NCBI RefSeq assembly: GCF_902493215.1 | Contig: NZ_CABUOL010000007.1 | Location: 62,001 to 126,000, forward strand | Direction of reading: 5' to 3' | DNA length: 64,000 nt | DNA from: an uncultured Mediterranea sp. | GTDB lineage: Bacteria; Bacteroidota; Bacteroidia; Bacteroidales; Bacteroidaceae | In this document: positions 1 through 7,800 of the stretch, piece after piece | How the letters are laid out: each line of letters opens with the position of its first letter | Position numbering within the stretch: position 1 is the first letter of the stretch | Made by a program: the position numbers and the translations under genes | Notes under the pieces: model-generated | The model's input: the letters and a program-made list of their open reading frames with translations, nothing else | What the model was told of the DNA's origin: nothing | The model's database searches: none

Positions 1-1663
1 CCACGCAAACCACGATGTAGCCCTGAGAGGCCATGAACGTCTCCCAGCTGATACCGAAGGCGTCGAGCACCTGTTGCGAGCCGGGGCCGCTATACTGATA
101 TTGTAGAGCGGGATATTTCTTGGAAGCCGAGAAGTCGGTGGGTTTCATCATCCAGCCGTTCAGCTGAGTACCGTCGGTAGTGGTGAAGCTGAAGAATTCC
201 TTCTTCGGCAGGTTATATTCGGCCAGCTGGGCACGGAGCTTCTGGTTGTCCACCAGGGTGGTGAGCACCTGTCCGCGGTTGTTGTTCAGCGTGATGACCA
301 TCGGTGTGTCGAGGCTGGTGTAGCGGTTCAAGTAGTACTTCATGTCCGTGCTGAACTGGGCCGAGTTGGTGCCCTGTTGCGTGGACAGCTTCAGTTTCTT
401 GCCCTTGCGGTCGGTCTTATAGACGGCGGTACGCATGGGGCTCTCCTCGTTGCTGGTGTAGTAGAAGGAGCCTTCCTGCGGGTCGTAACCCAAGAAATCT
501 TTTACTTCGAAGTTGCCCGAAGTGACCTGCTTCACCAGGCTTCCCGACAGGCTGTACCAGTAGAGGTGATTGTAGCCGCTGCGCTCGCTGACGAAGCTGA
601 AGTGGTCGTCGTAGAAGCGTATCTGGTCGAAGACGTTCTCCTTGATGTACTTGTCGCTCTCGTCGCGGAGCACCAGCTTGCAGACGGTGCTGCGCGGATT
701 GGCCATGTACAGGTCGAGGCGGTTCTGATGGCGGTTCAGCGTCATGATGGCCAGCTTCTCGGGGTCGCGGGTGAAGCGGATGCGGGGGATGTATCCGTCT
801 TCATCCAAGGGTACGTCAATCTGGCGGATAACGCGGCTCTTGATGTCGAACGTATGGACGCTGACCTTCGAGTTGGCTTCGCCCGTCTTGGGGTACTTGT
901 ATTCATAGGCGCCGGGGTACTTTTCGTAGGCCTTGATGTGGGGCTTGTCGCCGGCAAAGACGGGGAAGGAGTAAGATTTTACTTCGCTCTCGTCCCAGCG
1001 CACGAAAGCCAGCATCTTGCTGTCGGCGCTGAACTCCAGGGCACGGTTGTAGGAGAACTCCTCTTCGTACACCCAGTCGGGCGTGCCGTAGATAATCTTG
1101 TTGCGTTCGCCGTCCTTGGTCACCTGGCTCTCGCTGTTGCCGAAGTAGCGCTTCACGAGGAAGATGTTGTTGTCGCGTACGAAGGCCACCATCGAGCCGT
1201 CCGGCGAAAATACAGGCACCTGCTGCGGTCCGCCGTCGGAAAGTTTCTCCACCACGTTGTTGATTTTCCCCTCAAGGTTGCGCTTCAGGCTGTACAGGTA
1301 GTGTACGGCCGTGTACGAGCGGCGATAAATGGGTGTCGTCTCGGTGGCGATGAGCAGCATCGTACCGTCCGGCGAGAAGCTGTAGCTGTCGAAGCGCTTG
1401 AAGGGGCACTCGCGGGCAGTGGCGGCGTCGAACAGCACTTCCACCTGCTTGCCGGTCTTGAAGGAATATTTGATGATCTGCGTACCCTCGGCGTTCATCT
1501 GCGAGTAGTGCTCGCCGTCGCCGGGGATGGGGATGACTCCGTAGATGTTCTCCACGCGGAACGTGCCCGTCACGACGTCCTTGAGCGTGAGCGGTTTTCC
1601 GCCTTGAGCATAGGCTGCCAGCGTCAGGAGGCAGCAGAACAGGGTAATAAGGATTTGCTTCAT
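1..1663 (-). CDS. DPP IV-type serine peptidase (S9B), C-terminus outside window
   Basis: Reads leftward off the window edge; 554 N-terminal residues are present. The start MKQILITLFCCLLTLAAYAQ is a signal peptide, so the enzyme is exported, probably to the periplasm. The visible part is the beta-propeller of dipeptidyl peptidase IV, including the DWVYEEEFS segment that carries the Glu pair which binds the substrate N-terminus. The sequence ends as the alpha/beta-hydrolase domain begins (YPALQYQYSGPG), before the Ser-Asp-His triad. Family members are about 720-740 residues and release X-Pro (or X-Ala) dipeptides. A Bacteroidetes promoter lies just upstream. The family is firm, but the catalytic triad cannot be checked here. 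Confidence 0.9.
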   Translation of the reverse strand, partial: MKQILITLFCCLLTLAAYAQGGKPLTLKDVVTGTFRVENIYGVIPIPGDGEHYSQMNAEGTQIIKYSFKTGKQVEVLFDAATARECPFKRFDSYSFSPDGTMLLIATETTPIYRRSYTAVHYLYSLKRNLEGKINNVVEKLSDGGPQQVPVFSPDGSMVAFVRDNNIFLVKRYFGNSESQVTKDGERNKIIYGTPDWVYEEEFSYNRALEFSADSKMLAFVRWDESEVKSYSFPVFAGDKPHIKAYEKYPGAYEYKYPKTGEANSKVSVHTFDIKSRVIRQIDVPLDEDGYIPRIRFTRDPEKLAIMTLNRHQNRLDLYMANPRSTVCKLVLRDESDKYIKENVFDQIRFYDDHFSFVSERSGYNHLYWYSLSGSLVKQVTSGNFEVKDFLGYDPQEGSFYYTSNEESPMRTAVYKTDRKGKKLKLSTQQGTNSAQFSTDMKYYLNRYTSLDTPMVITLNNNRGQVLTTLVDNQKLRAQLAEYNLPKKEFFSFTTTDGTQLNGWMMKPTDFSASKKYPALQYQYSGPGSQQVLDAFGISWETFMASQGYIVVCV

Positions 1664-1684
1664 GTTTTCTTTTTGTTTTTTTTG

Positions 1685-1716
1685 CAAAGATAAGCCACAT
1701 TCGGTCGAATGCCAAA
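1685..1716 (-). promoter_or_regulatory. Bacteroidetes promoter for the DPP IV-type gene
   Basis: On the minus strand TTTG (1713-1716), a 20-base spacer and TATCTTTG (1685-1692) match the Bacteroidetes -33/-7 consensus TTTG/TAnnTTTG. The -7 box lies about 22 bases upstream of the ATG at 1663. Confidence 0.65.
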
Positions 1717-1762
1717 AAAGTGTCTCTGTTAAGACTTAAAATTCTGTTAACAAAACACGGAT

Positions 1763-1872
1763 TTCGTGTTAATAAAACTAATGCACTGGTTTGCGGGTGG
1801 TAAAACGGTACTTTCGTACAGGCAAAGCGGTGCTTTCTGATTGGTGATGCGGTGCTTGTTTTCTGTAGATTG
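1763..1872. repeat. Quasi-tandem array, 22 bp period
   Basis: The 339-base gap between the peptidase and hisS holds a degenerate array. The motif GGT(A/G)CTT recurs at 1807, 1829 and 1851, exactly 22 bases apart, and the units end in a shared GC. A weaker unit starts at 1785. TTAACAAAAC/TTAATAAAAC at 1747 and 1769 is also spaced by 22. The rest of the gap holds the peptidase promoter and a TAACTTTG box (1963-1970) for hisS. Confidence 0.5.
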
Positions 1873-2002
1873 AGAAGATAAATCGATTTAAAGACAGATG
1901 GAAAATGACGTTTCCGATACGATTTTGCTTCCGATTTGCTGGAAACTTCTGATAAAATACCGTAACTTTGTGGCTCGATTTTGAAATGTAACTGATACGA
2001 AT

Positions 2003-3367
2003 ATGGCAGCAAAACCTTGTATTCCGAAAGGAACCCGCGACTTTTCGCCCGTAGAAATGGCGAAGCGCAACTATATATTCAACACCATCCGCGATGTGTA
2101 CCACCTCTACGGCTTCCAACAGATAGAGACGCCCGCCATGGAAATGCTTTCTACCCTGATGGGCAAGTATGGCGAAGAGGGCGACAAGCTCCTGTTCAAG
2201 ATACAGAACTCGGGCGACTACTTCTCCGGCCTGACCGACGAAGAGCTGCTGAGCCGCAACGCTTCCAAGCTGGCCTGCAAGTTCTGCGAAAAGGGCTTGC
2301 GTTACGACTTGACCGTGCCCTTTGCGCGCTACGTGGTGATGCATCGCGACGAGCTGACGTTCCCCTTCAAGCGCTACCAGATACAGCCCGTGTGGCGGGC
2401 CGACCGTCCGCAGAAGGGACGCTATCGCGAGTTCTACCAGTGCGACGCCGACGTGGTGGGCAGTGATTCGTTGCTCAACGAGGTGGAGCTGATGCAGATT
2501 GTGGACACTGTCTTCAGTCGTTTCGGCATCCGCGTGTGTATCAAGATCAATAACCGCAAGATATTGACGGGTATTGCCGAGATTATCGGGGAGGCCGACA
2601 AGATAGTGGACATCACCGTAGCCATCGACAAGTTGGACAAGATAGGCCTGGACAACGTGAATGCCGAACTGCGCGAAAAGGGCATCGGCGATGAGGCCAT
2701 CGCCAAGTTGCAACCCATCATCCTGCTCAGCGGTACAAACGAAGAGAAGCTGGCTACGTTGAAAGAAGTGCTGGCCGCCAGCGAAACGGGTTTGAAGGGT
2801 GTAGCCGAGAGCGAATTCATCCTATCCACTCTGAAGGCATTGGGCCTGAAAAACGAAATCGAACTGGACCTGACGTTGGCGCGAGGACTGAACTACTACA
2901 CGGGCGCCATCTTCGAAGTGAAGGCGCTTGACGTACAGATAGGAAGCATCACCGGCGGTGGGCGTTATGACAACTTGACAGGCGTCTTTGGTATGGCAGG
3001 CGTGAGTGGTGTGGGTATCTCGTTCGGTGCCGATCGCATCTTCGATGTGCTGAACCAGCTCGACCTTTATCCGAAGGAAGCCGTGAACGGCACGCAGCTG
3101 CTCTTCATCAATTTTGGTGAAAGAGAGGCCGCCTTCTCCATGCAAGTACTGGCACAAGTCCGCGCAGCAGGCATACGGGCCGAAATCTTCCCCGATGCCA
3201 GCAAGATGAAGAAACAGATGGGCTATGCCAATGCCAAGGGTATTCCTTTCGTGGCACTGGTGGGTGAGAATGAAATGAACGAGGGCAAGGTGACGCTGAA
3301 GAATATGGAAAGCGGCGAACAATGCCTGCTCACGCCAGCCGAACTGGTGGCGGCTGTACGCAAATGA
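2003..3367 (+). CDS. hisS: Histidine--tRNA ligase
   Basis: A 454-residue class II aminoacyl-tRNA synthetase that charges tRNA-His in the cytoplasm. Visible motifs are the N-terminal KGTRDFSP, motif 2 with the conserved Arg in QKGRYREFYQCDAD, the histidine-binding loop LARGLNYYTGAIFEV and motif 3 around GGGRYDNL...GVGISFGADRI. A C-terminal anticodon-binding domain follows (about residues 360-454). Length is normal for the longer Bacteroidetes form. A TAACTTTG box (1963-1970) lies about 32 bases before the ATG, and a strong terminator follows the stop. Confidence 0.97.
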   Translation: MAAKPCIPKGTRDFSPVEMAKRNYIFNTIRDVYHLYGFQQIETPAMEMLSTLMGKYGEEGDKLLFKIQNSGDYFSGLTDEELLSRNASKLACKFCEKGLRYDLTVPFARYVVMHRDELTFPFKRYQIQPVWRADRPQKGRYREFYQCDADVVGSDSLLNEVELMQIVDTVFSRFGIRVCIKINNRKILTGIAEIIGEADKIVDITVAIDKLDKIGLDNVNAELREKGIGDEAIAKLQPIILLSGTNEEKLATLKEVLAASETGLKGVAESEFILSTLKALGLKNEIELDLTLARGLNYYTGAIFEVKALDVQIGSITGGGRYDNLTGVFGMAGVSGVGISFGADRIFDVLNQLDLYPKEAVNGTQLLFINFGEREAAFSMQVLAQVRAAGIRAEIFPDASKMKKQMGYANAKGIPFVALVGENEMNEGKVTLKNMESGEQCLLTPAELVAAVRK

Positions 3368-3391
3368 GCGGTAAAAAATCAAAATACAATT

Positions 3392-3419
3392 AAAAAGGAG
3401 CGGATTCCGCTCCTTTTTT
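3392..3419 (+). terminator. Intrinsic terminator after hisS
   Basis: GGAGCGGA and TCCGCTCC form a tight hairpin flanked by a run of A on the left and of T on the right, 25 bases after the hisS stop. The A/T flanks make it potentially bidirectional. Confidence 0.85.
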
Positions 3420-3508
3420 CGTATATTTGTATCGGGCGTGAAACAAAAATGTAACGTCGTGACGCTACCTTTGTACCGTTACATTACAAAAAGAAGAAGG
3501 AGGTAAAT

Positions 3509-3667
3509 ATGGTTTCCATCCAGTTGAACGAAAACAGACACAATTTGCTGATAGGCGTAGTAATGGTCATTCTGGCAGTTCTGTTCCTTTTATATATGGG
3601 CAGTTCGATGGTCAGGTCCACCAAAGCCTTTTGGCAAGAAAGTAGCATAGAACGTCTGCTCGAGTGA
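3509..3667 (+). CDS. Small single-pass membrane protein, 52 aa
   Basis: A short open frame between hisS and groES with a near-perfect Shine-Dalgarno (AAGGAGG, 3498-3504) five bases before the ATG. A TACCTTTG promoter box lies at 3466-3473. The product has a short polar N-terminus, one hydrophobic helix (about residues 13-30, LLIGVVMVILAVLFLLYM) and a basic/acidic tail ending ERLLE. Topology and function are unknown. The strong ribosome site, own promoter and clear helix argue that it is real. It could belong to a stress response given the groESL neighbour, but nothing in the sequence proves that. Confidence 0.7.
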   Translation: MVSIQLNENRHNLLIGVVMVILAVLFLLYMGSSMVRSTKAFWQESSIERLLE

Positions 3668-3714
3668 GGGCAGGCGTTTTTTGTTTTCGGACAATATGGA
3701 TTGGCCTTGCGACA

Positions 3715-3761
3715 TTTTGGCAGTCCTCTTCTGCCAAAACAGGTTTGGCACACTTTTCGTA
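3715..3761 (+). promoter_or_regulatory. Inverted repeat and sigma-54-like element upstream of groESL
   Basis: TTTTGGCAG (3715-3723) and CTGCCAAAA (3731-3739) form a perfect 9 bp inverted repeat with a 7-base spacer, 95 bases before groES. Directly after it, TTGGCAC (3745-3751), a short spacer and TCGT (3757-3760) resemble a -24/-12 promoter: GG at 3747-3748 and G at 3759 have the right N10 spacing, but the -12 GC is GT. No CIRCE element (TTAGCACTC/GAGTGCTAA) is present. The inverted repeat is certain; its role is inferred. Confidence 0.5.
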
Positions 3762-3833
3762 TATTCTTTTTCGCTTGCGTCAAGCAGGCAGAAACAAGAA
3801 AAATAAAGTATAACATATAAAACGAAAGTGACT

Positions 3834-4106
3834 ATGAACATCAAACCATTGGCAGACAGAGTTCTGATACTCCCTGCACCCGCAGAAGAAAAGACAATCG
3901 GCGGTATCATCATTCCTGATACAGCGAAGGAAAAACCTCTGAAAGGTGAAGTGATTGCAGCCGGAAACGGTACGAAGGACGAGGAAATGGTGCTGAAAGC
4001 AGGCGACCACGTACTTTATGGCAAGTATGCCGGCACGGAAATCGAACTCGACGGTACCAAATATCTGATTATGCGTCAGAGTGACGTACTCGCCGTACTG
4101 GGATAA
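3834..4106 (+). CDS. groES: Co-chaperonin GroES (Hsp10)
   Basis: A 90-residue lid subunit of the GroEL chaperonin. It starts MNIKPLADRVLI, has the mobile-loop region EEKTIGGIIIPDTAKEKP and ends in the beta-barrel LIMRQSDVLAVL. The ATG at 3834 is preferred over an upstream in-frame GTG because the family begins at this Met. groEL follows 44 bases downstream, so the two are co-transcribed. The upstream inverted repeat is the likely control region. Confidence 0.97.
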   Translation: MNIKPLADRVLILPAPAEEKTIGGIIIPDTAKEKPLKGEVIAAGNGTKDEEMVLKAGDHVLYGKYAGTEIELDGTKYLIMRQSDVLAVLG

Positions 4107-4150
4107 ATTTTCAATATTCAATTCTCAACTATCAATTAAATTAAAGAATC

Positions 4151-5785
4151 ATGGCTAAAGAAATTTTGTTCAATATAGATGCCCGCGACCAACTGAAGAA
4201 GGGTATCGACACACTGGCTAACGCCGTAAAAGTAACTCTGGGCCCGAAAGGCCGTAACGTTATCATTGAGAAGAAGTTCGGTGCTCCCCACATCACCAAG
4301 GACGGTGTGACTGTTGCCAAGGAAGTGGAGCTGGCCGACGCTTATCAGAATACTGGTGCACAGCTGGTTAAGGAAGTCGCTTCGAAGACTGGCGACGATG
4401 CAGGTGACGGTACGACAACTGCTACCGTACTGGCTCAGGCCATCGTAGCCGAAGGCTTGAAGAACGTAACGGCTGGTGCCAGCCCTATGGACATCAAGCG
4501 CGGTATCGACAAGGCTGTTGCCAAGGTGGTTGAATCCATCAAGTCTCAGTCAGAAATGGTAGGCGACAACTACGACAAGATCGAGCAGGTAGGTACTGTA
4601 TCGGCCAACAACGACCCGGTTATCGGTAAGCTCATTGCCGACGCTATGCGTAAGGTTTCCAAGGACGGTGTCATCACCATCGAGGAAGCCAAGGGTACAG
4701 ATACTACCATTGGTGTAGTAGAAGGTATGCAGTTCGACCGCGGTTATCTGTCAGCTTACTTCGTAACCAATACCGAGAAGATGGAATGTGAGATGGAGAA
4801 ACCTTATATCCTGATCTACGACAAGAAGATTTCTAACCTGAAAGATTTCCTGCCTATCCTCGAACCCGCCGTACAGACAGGCCGTCCTCTGCTGGTCATT
4901 GCAGAAGATGTGGATAGCGAAGCGTTGACTACCTTGGTAGTGAACCGTCTGCGCAGCCAGCTGAAGATCTGTGCTGTGAAGGCTCCGGGCTTTGGCGACC
5001 GTCGTAAGGAAATGCTGGAAGATATCGCCGTACTGACCGGTGGTGTAGTCATCAGCGAAGAGAAGGGCTTGAAACTGGAACAGGCTACCATCGAAATGCT
5101 GGGTAGCGCCGAGAAGGTAACCATCACGAAGGACAACACGACCATCGTGAACGGTGCCGGTGCCAAGGAGAACATCAAGGAGCGTTGCGAGCAGATCAAG
5201 GCTCAGATTGCCGCCACGAAGAGCGACTACGACCGCGAGAAGCTCCAGGAACGTCTGGCCAAGTTGTCGGGCGGTGTGGCAGTGCTCTATGTAGGTGCCG
5301 CATCCGAGGTTGAAATGAAGGAAAAGAAAGACCGTGTAGACGATGCCCTGCGTGCCACACGTGCCGCCATCGAAGAAGGTATCGTGCCGGGCGGTGGTGT
5401 AGCCTACATCCGTGCCCTCGACTCCCTCGAAGGCCTGGAAGGCGACAACGCCGACGAGACGACCGGTATCCACATCATCAAGCGTGCCATCGAAGAGCCG
5501 CTCCGCCAGATCTGTGCCAACGCAGGCAAGGAAGGCGCCGTGGTTGTTCAGAAGGTTCGCGAAGGCAAGGGTGACTTTGGCTACAACGCACGTACCGACG
5601 TGTACGAGAACCTGCATGCCGCAGGCGTGGTAGACCCCGCCAAGGTGACTCGTGTAGCCCTGGAGAACGCCGCTTCTATTGCAGGTATGTTCCTCACAAC
5701 GGAGTGTGTCATCGTCGAGAAGAAGGAAGACAAGCCCGAAATGCCGATGAACCCCGGTATGGGTGGCATGGGCGGCATGATGTAA
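4151..5785 (+). CDS. groEL: Chaperonin GroEL (Hsp60)
   Basis: A 544-residue subunit of the double-ring ATP-dependent folding chamber. The ATP-binding motif TLGPKGRNV and the DGTTTATVLAQ loop carrying the catalytic Asp are both visible, and the protein ends in the typical GGM repeat tail (PGMGGMGGMM). Length and motifs are standard. It is the second gene of the groES-groEL operon and is followed by a strong terminator. Confidence 0.98.
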   Translation: MAKEILFNIDARDQLKKGIDTLANAVKVTLGPKGRNVIIEKKFGAPHITKDGVTVAKEVELADAYQNTGAQLVKEVASKTGDDAGDGTTTATVLAQAIVAEGLKNVTAGASPMDIKRGIDKAVAKVVESIKSQSEMVGDNYDKIEQVGTVSANNDPVIGKLIADAMRKVSKDGVITIEEAKGTDTTIGVVEGMQFDRGYLSAYFVTNTEKMECEMEKPYILIYDKKISNLKDFLPILEPAVQTGRPLLVIAEDVDSEALTTLVVNRLRSQLKICAVKAPGFGDRRKEMLEDIAVLTGGVVISEEKGLKLEQATIEMLGSAEKVTITKDNTTIVNGAGAKENIKERCEQIKAQIAATKSDYDREKLQERLAKLSGGVAVLYVGAASEVEMKEKKDRVDDALRATRAAIEEGIVPGGGVAYIRALDSLEGLEGDNADETTGIHIIKRAIEEPLRQICANAGKEGAVVVQKVREGKGDFGYNARTDVYENLHAAGVVDPAKVTRVALENAASIAGMFLTTECVIVEKKEDKPEMPMNPGMGGMGGMM

Positions 5786-5821
5786 TCGGCCGATTTCCCC
5801 TGATACATTAAACATATAAGC

Positions 5822-5859
5822 AGCCGCGGTGTCTTGTCAGAGAGATGCCGCGGCTTTTA
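5822..5859 (+). terminator. Intrinsic terminator after groEL
   Basis: AGCCGCGG (5822-5829) pairs with CCGCGGCT (5848-5855) across an 18-base loop and is followed by TTTTATT. Confidence 0.85.
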
Positions 5860-5900
5860 TTATATGAACCATTAACCATTTTAACCATCAATCATTAACT

Positions 5901-6842
5901 ATGGCTTTTATCGATTATTACCAAGTATTGGGCGTGGACAAAAGCGCCTCGCAGGATGACATCAAGAAGGCGTACCGCAAGCTGGCGCGCAAGTTTCATC
6001 CTGACCTGAACCCGAACGACCCCACGGCCAAGGAAAAGTTTCAGGCCATCAACGAGGCAAACGAGGTGCTGAGCGACCCCGAGAAGCGTAAGAAGTACGA
6101 CGAGTACGGCGAGCACTGGAAGCATGCCGACGAGTTCGAGGCGCAGAAGCAGGCCCGCCAGCAGGCAGGCGGCTTCGGCGGCGGACAGGGCTTCCACACC
6201 GACGGCAACGGCACCTATTGGTATTCGTCCGACGGGCAGGAGTTCACGGGCAGCCATGCCGGCGGATTCTCCGACTTCTTCGAGGAGCTCTTCGGACATC
6301 GCGGAAGGAGCGGAAGGAGCGCGCAGGGAGGCTTCCGCGGTCAGGATTACCAGGCCGAACTCGACCTCTCGCTCCGCGACGCCGCGCAGACCCACAAGCA
6401 GGTGCTCACCGTAGGCGACAAGCAGGTGCGCATCACCATCCCCGCCGGCGTGGCCAACGGGCAGGTCATCAAGCTCAAGGGCTATGGTGCCCCCGGCATG
6501 AACGGAGGACCTGCGGGCGACCTCTACATCACCTTTGTCATCCCCGACGACCCCGTGTTCAAGCGGCTGGGCGACGACCTCTATGTCGACGTCAACACCG
6601 ACCTCTATACGGCCCTGCTGGGCGGCGACCTGCTGGTCAATACCCTGGACGGGCAAGTCAAACTGAAGGTAAAGCCGGGTACGCAGAGCGGCACCAAGGT
6701 ACGCCTCAAGGGCAAAGGATTCCCTGTCTACAAGAAGGAAGGCGAGTTCGGCGACTTGATAGTGACCTACCACGTCCAGCTGCCTACCAACCTGACAGAG
6801 GAGCAGAAGGAAATGTTCCGTAAAATTCAGCGTATGAACTAA
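5901..6842 (+). CDS. cbpA: DnaJ-type co-chaperone, CbpA class
   Basis: A 313-residue J-domain protein. The J domain occupies about residues 4-70 and carries the HPD tripeptide (KFHPDLNPN) that stimulates DnaK. A Gly/Phe-rich stretch follows (about 85-140, GGFGGGQGF and similar), then the two beta-rich C-terminal substrate-binding domains (about 150-310). There is no CxxCxGxG zinc region, which separates CbpA from DnaJ. The next gene encodes a CbpM-like modulator 18 bases downstream, the classic cbpA-cbpM pair. Its place next to groESL fits a proteostasis cluster. Confidence 0.93.
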   Translation: MAFIDYYQVLGVDKSASQDDIKKAYRKLARKFHPDLNPNDPTAKEKFQAINEANEVLSDPEKRKKYDEYGEHWKHADEFEAQKQARQQAGGFGGGQGFHTDGNGTYWYSSDGQEFTGSHAGGFSDFFEELFGHRGRSGRSAQGGFRGQDYQAELDLSLRDAAQTHKQVLTVGDKQVRITIPAGVANGQVIKLKGYGAPGMNGGPAGDLYITFVIPDDPVFKRLGDDLYVDVNTDLYTALLGGDLLVNTLDGQVKLKVKPGTQSGTKVRLKGKGFPVYKKEGEFGDLIVTYHVQLPTNLTEEQKEMFRKIQRMN

Positions 6843-6860
6843 TTAAAAAACACTACCGTT

Positions 6861-7148
6861 ATGCAGAATGAATTGATAGTTGTCAGCGATTATTGTGACA
6901 AGTGCCACATAGAGCCGTCGTTCATCGACCTCCTGCAGGAAAACGGGCTCATCGACCTCCTGTTCGACGAGGGCCGTCCCTGCCTCACTTTCTCCCAGCT
7001 GCCTGACGTAGAGCGCTACAGCCGCATGTACTACGACCTCTCCATCAACATGGAGGGTATCGATGCCATCCATCACTTGCTGGAGCGCATGGAGGACATG
7101 CAGCGCGAGATACGCGACCTGCGCACCCGTCTGCGGATGTTCGAGTAA
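6861..7148 (+). CDS. CbpM-like chaperone modulator (MerR-type fold)
   Basis: A 95-residue protein with an acidic helical N-terminus (SFIDLLQENGLIDLL), a MerR-like helix-turn-helix region around DVERYSRMYYDLSINMEGIDAIHHLLERM and a C-terminal coiled coil (MEDMQREIRDLRTRLRMFE). In enteric bacteria CbpM binds the J domain of CbpA and inhibits it. The position directly after cbpA supports the same role. Residue identity with E. coli CbpM looks low, so the assignment rests on fold, size and context. Confidence 0.8.
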   Translation: MQNELIVVSDYCDKCHIEPSFIDLLQENGLIDLLFDEGRPCLTFSQLPDVERYSRMYYDLSINMEGIDAIHHLLERMEDMQREIRDLRTRLRMFE

Positions 7149-7170
7149 GGCAGAGAGGCGGGGGCACGCG

Positions 7171-7473
7171 TCAGAGTGCGCATGCGTTGCCTCCGCAATA
7201 CTCCTGGCTGGGCTTTCCGTTGTATTCGGGGTGGCGCTCTAGCCAGCGCACGGCATACGAGCATGTAGCTACGCAGGCATATCCCTGCTGGCGGGCATAG
7301 TCGTAGGCAGCCTTGACGAGCGCCGAGGCGATGCCCCGCCCTTCGAGCGGTTTGGGGACGATGGTGTGGCGGATGTCGAGCGCGCCGTTTTCGATGCGGT
7401 AGGCCACATGGGCCGTTTCGCCCTCCTGTGTCAGGGTGAAGCGATGCTGCTGGGGTTGGTGCTGGATGTCCAT
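7171..7473 (-). CDS. Small GNAT-like N-acetyltransferase (YjdJ/DUF4442-free type)
   Basis: A 100-residue protein of the short GCN5-related family (PF14542 type). The acetyl-CoA loop is visible as PLEGRGIASALVKAAYDYARQQGY, followed by the family signature CSYAVRWLERHPEY. The substrate is unknown. The start MDIQHQPQQHRF at 7473 was chosen because upstream in-frame sequence is low-complexity and a TATCTTTG box (minus strand, 7511-7518) lies about 38 bases upstream. It is convergent with the cbpM-like gene. Confidence 0.8.
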   Translation of the reverse strand: MDIQHQPQQHRFTLTQEGETAHVAYRIENGALDIRHTIVPKPLEGRGIASALVKAAYDYARQQGYACVATCSYAVRWLERHPEYNGKPSQEYCGGNACAL

Positions 7474-7582
7474 GATGCTTTGATTTTTATTGGATATATA
7501 TAGATGCAGGCAAAGATAAGGTTTCTTCCCGGAAAAGCGAGGCGGAAGCCTGAAAAAAGAAAGTGCCTGGATGGTAAAGTGG

Positions 7583-7628
7583 AAGAGAACAGAAGTCACG
7601 CGAAGGTGGCTTGTGTTCTCTTTTTTTT
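7583..7628 (+). terminator. Plus-strand intrinsic terminator with no gene before it
   Basis: AAGAGAACA (7583-7591) and TGTTCTCTT (7614-7622) enclose a second paired segment (AAGTCAC with GTGGCTT, one G-U pair), followed by eight T (7621-7628). Polarity is plus strand, but the preceding coding gene is on the minus strand, so it may end an unannotated small RNA or act in the leader of the gene at 7801. The remainder of the 327-base gap shows only the GNAT promoter box. Confidence 0.6.
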
Positions 7629-7800
7629 GTTGTCCGGACACTTCTTTTCTTGCCCCATGTTGAAGCCATTTCTTTCCTTGTATGAATTCGAAAACGTTTG
7701 CTGATGTGCATCGGGACAGTTTGGCAGGGTGGATAATGGTTGTTTGGAAGATTTTGACTATCATTGCAAAAGGAAAAATAAGTACAAACTATCATAGGCT

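Noticed and set aside
377..1693. 438-codon open frame on the plus strand
   Set aside because: It is antisense to the DPP IV-type gene, whose signal peptide, propeller motifs and promoter are clear on the minus strand; the frame is open because of the GC-rich codon pattern.
3700..3833. CIRCE heat-shock operator upstream of groES
   Set aside because: Searched for TTAGCACTC-N9-GAGTGCTAA; not present. A different inverted repeat occupies the region.
4751..5815. 354-codon frame antisense to groEL
   Set aside because: groEL is unmistakable on the plus strand; the antisense frame has no start signals and no recognisable domain.
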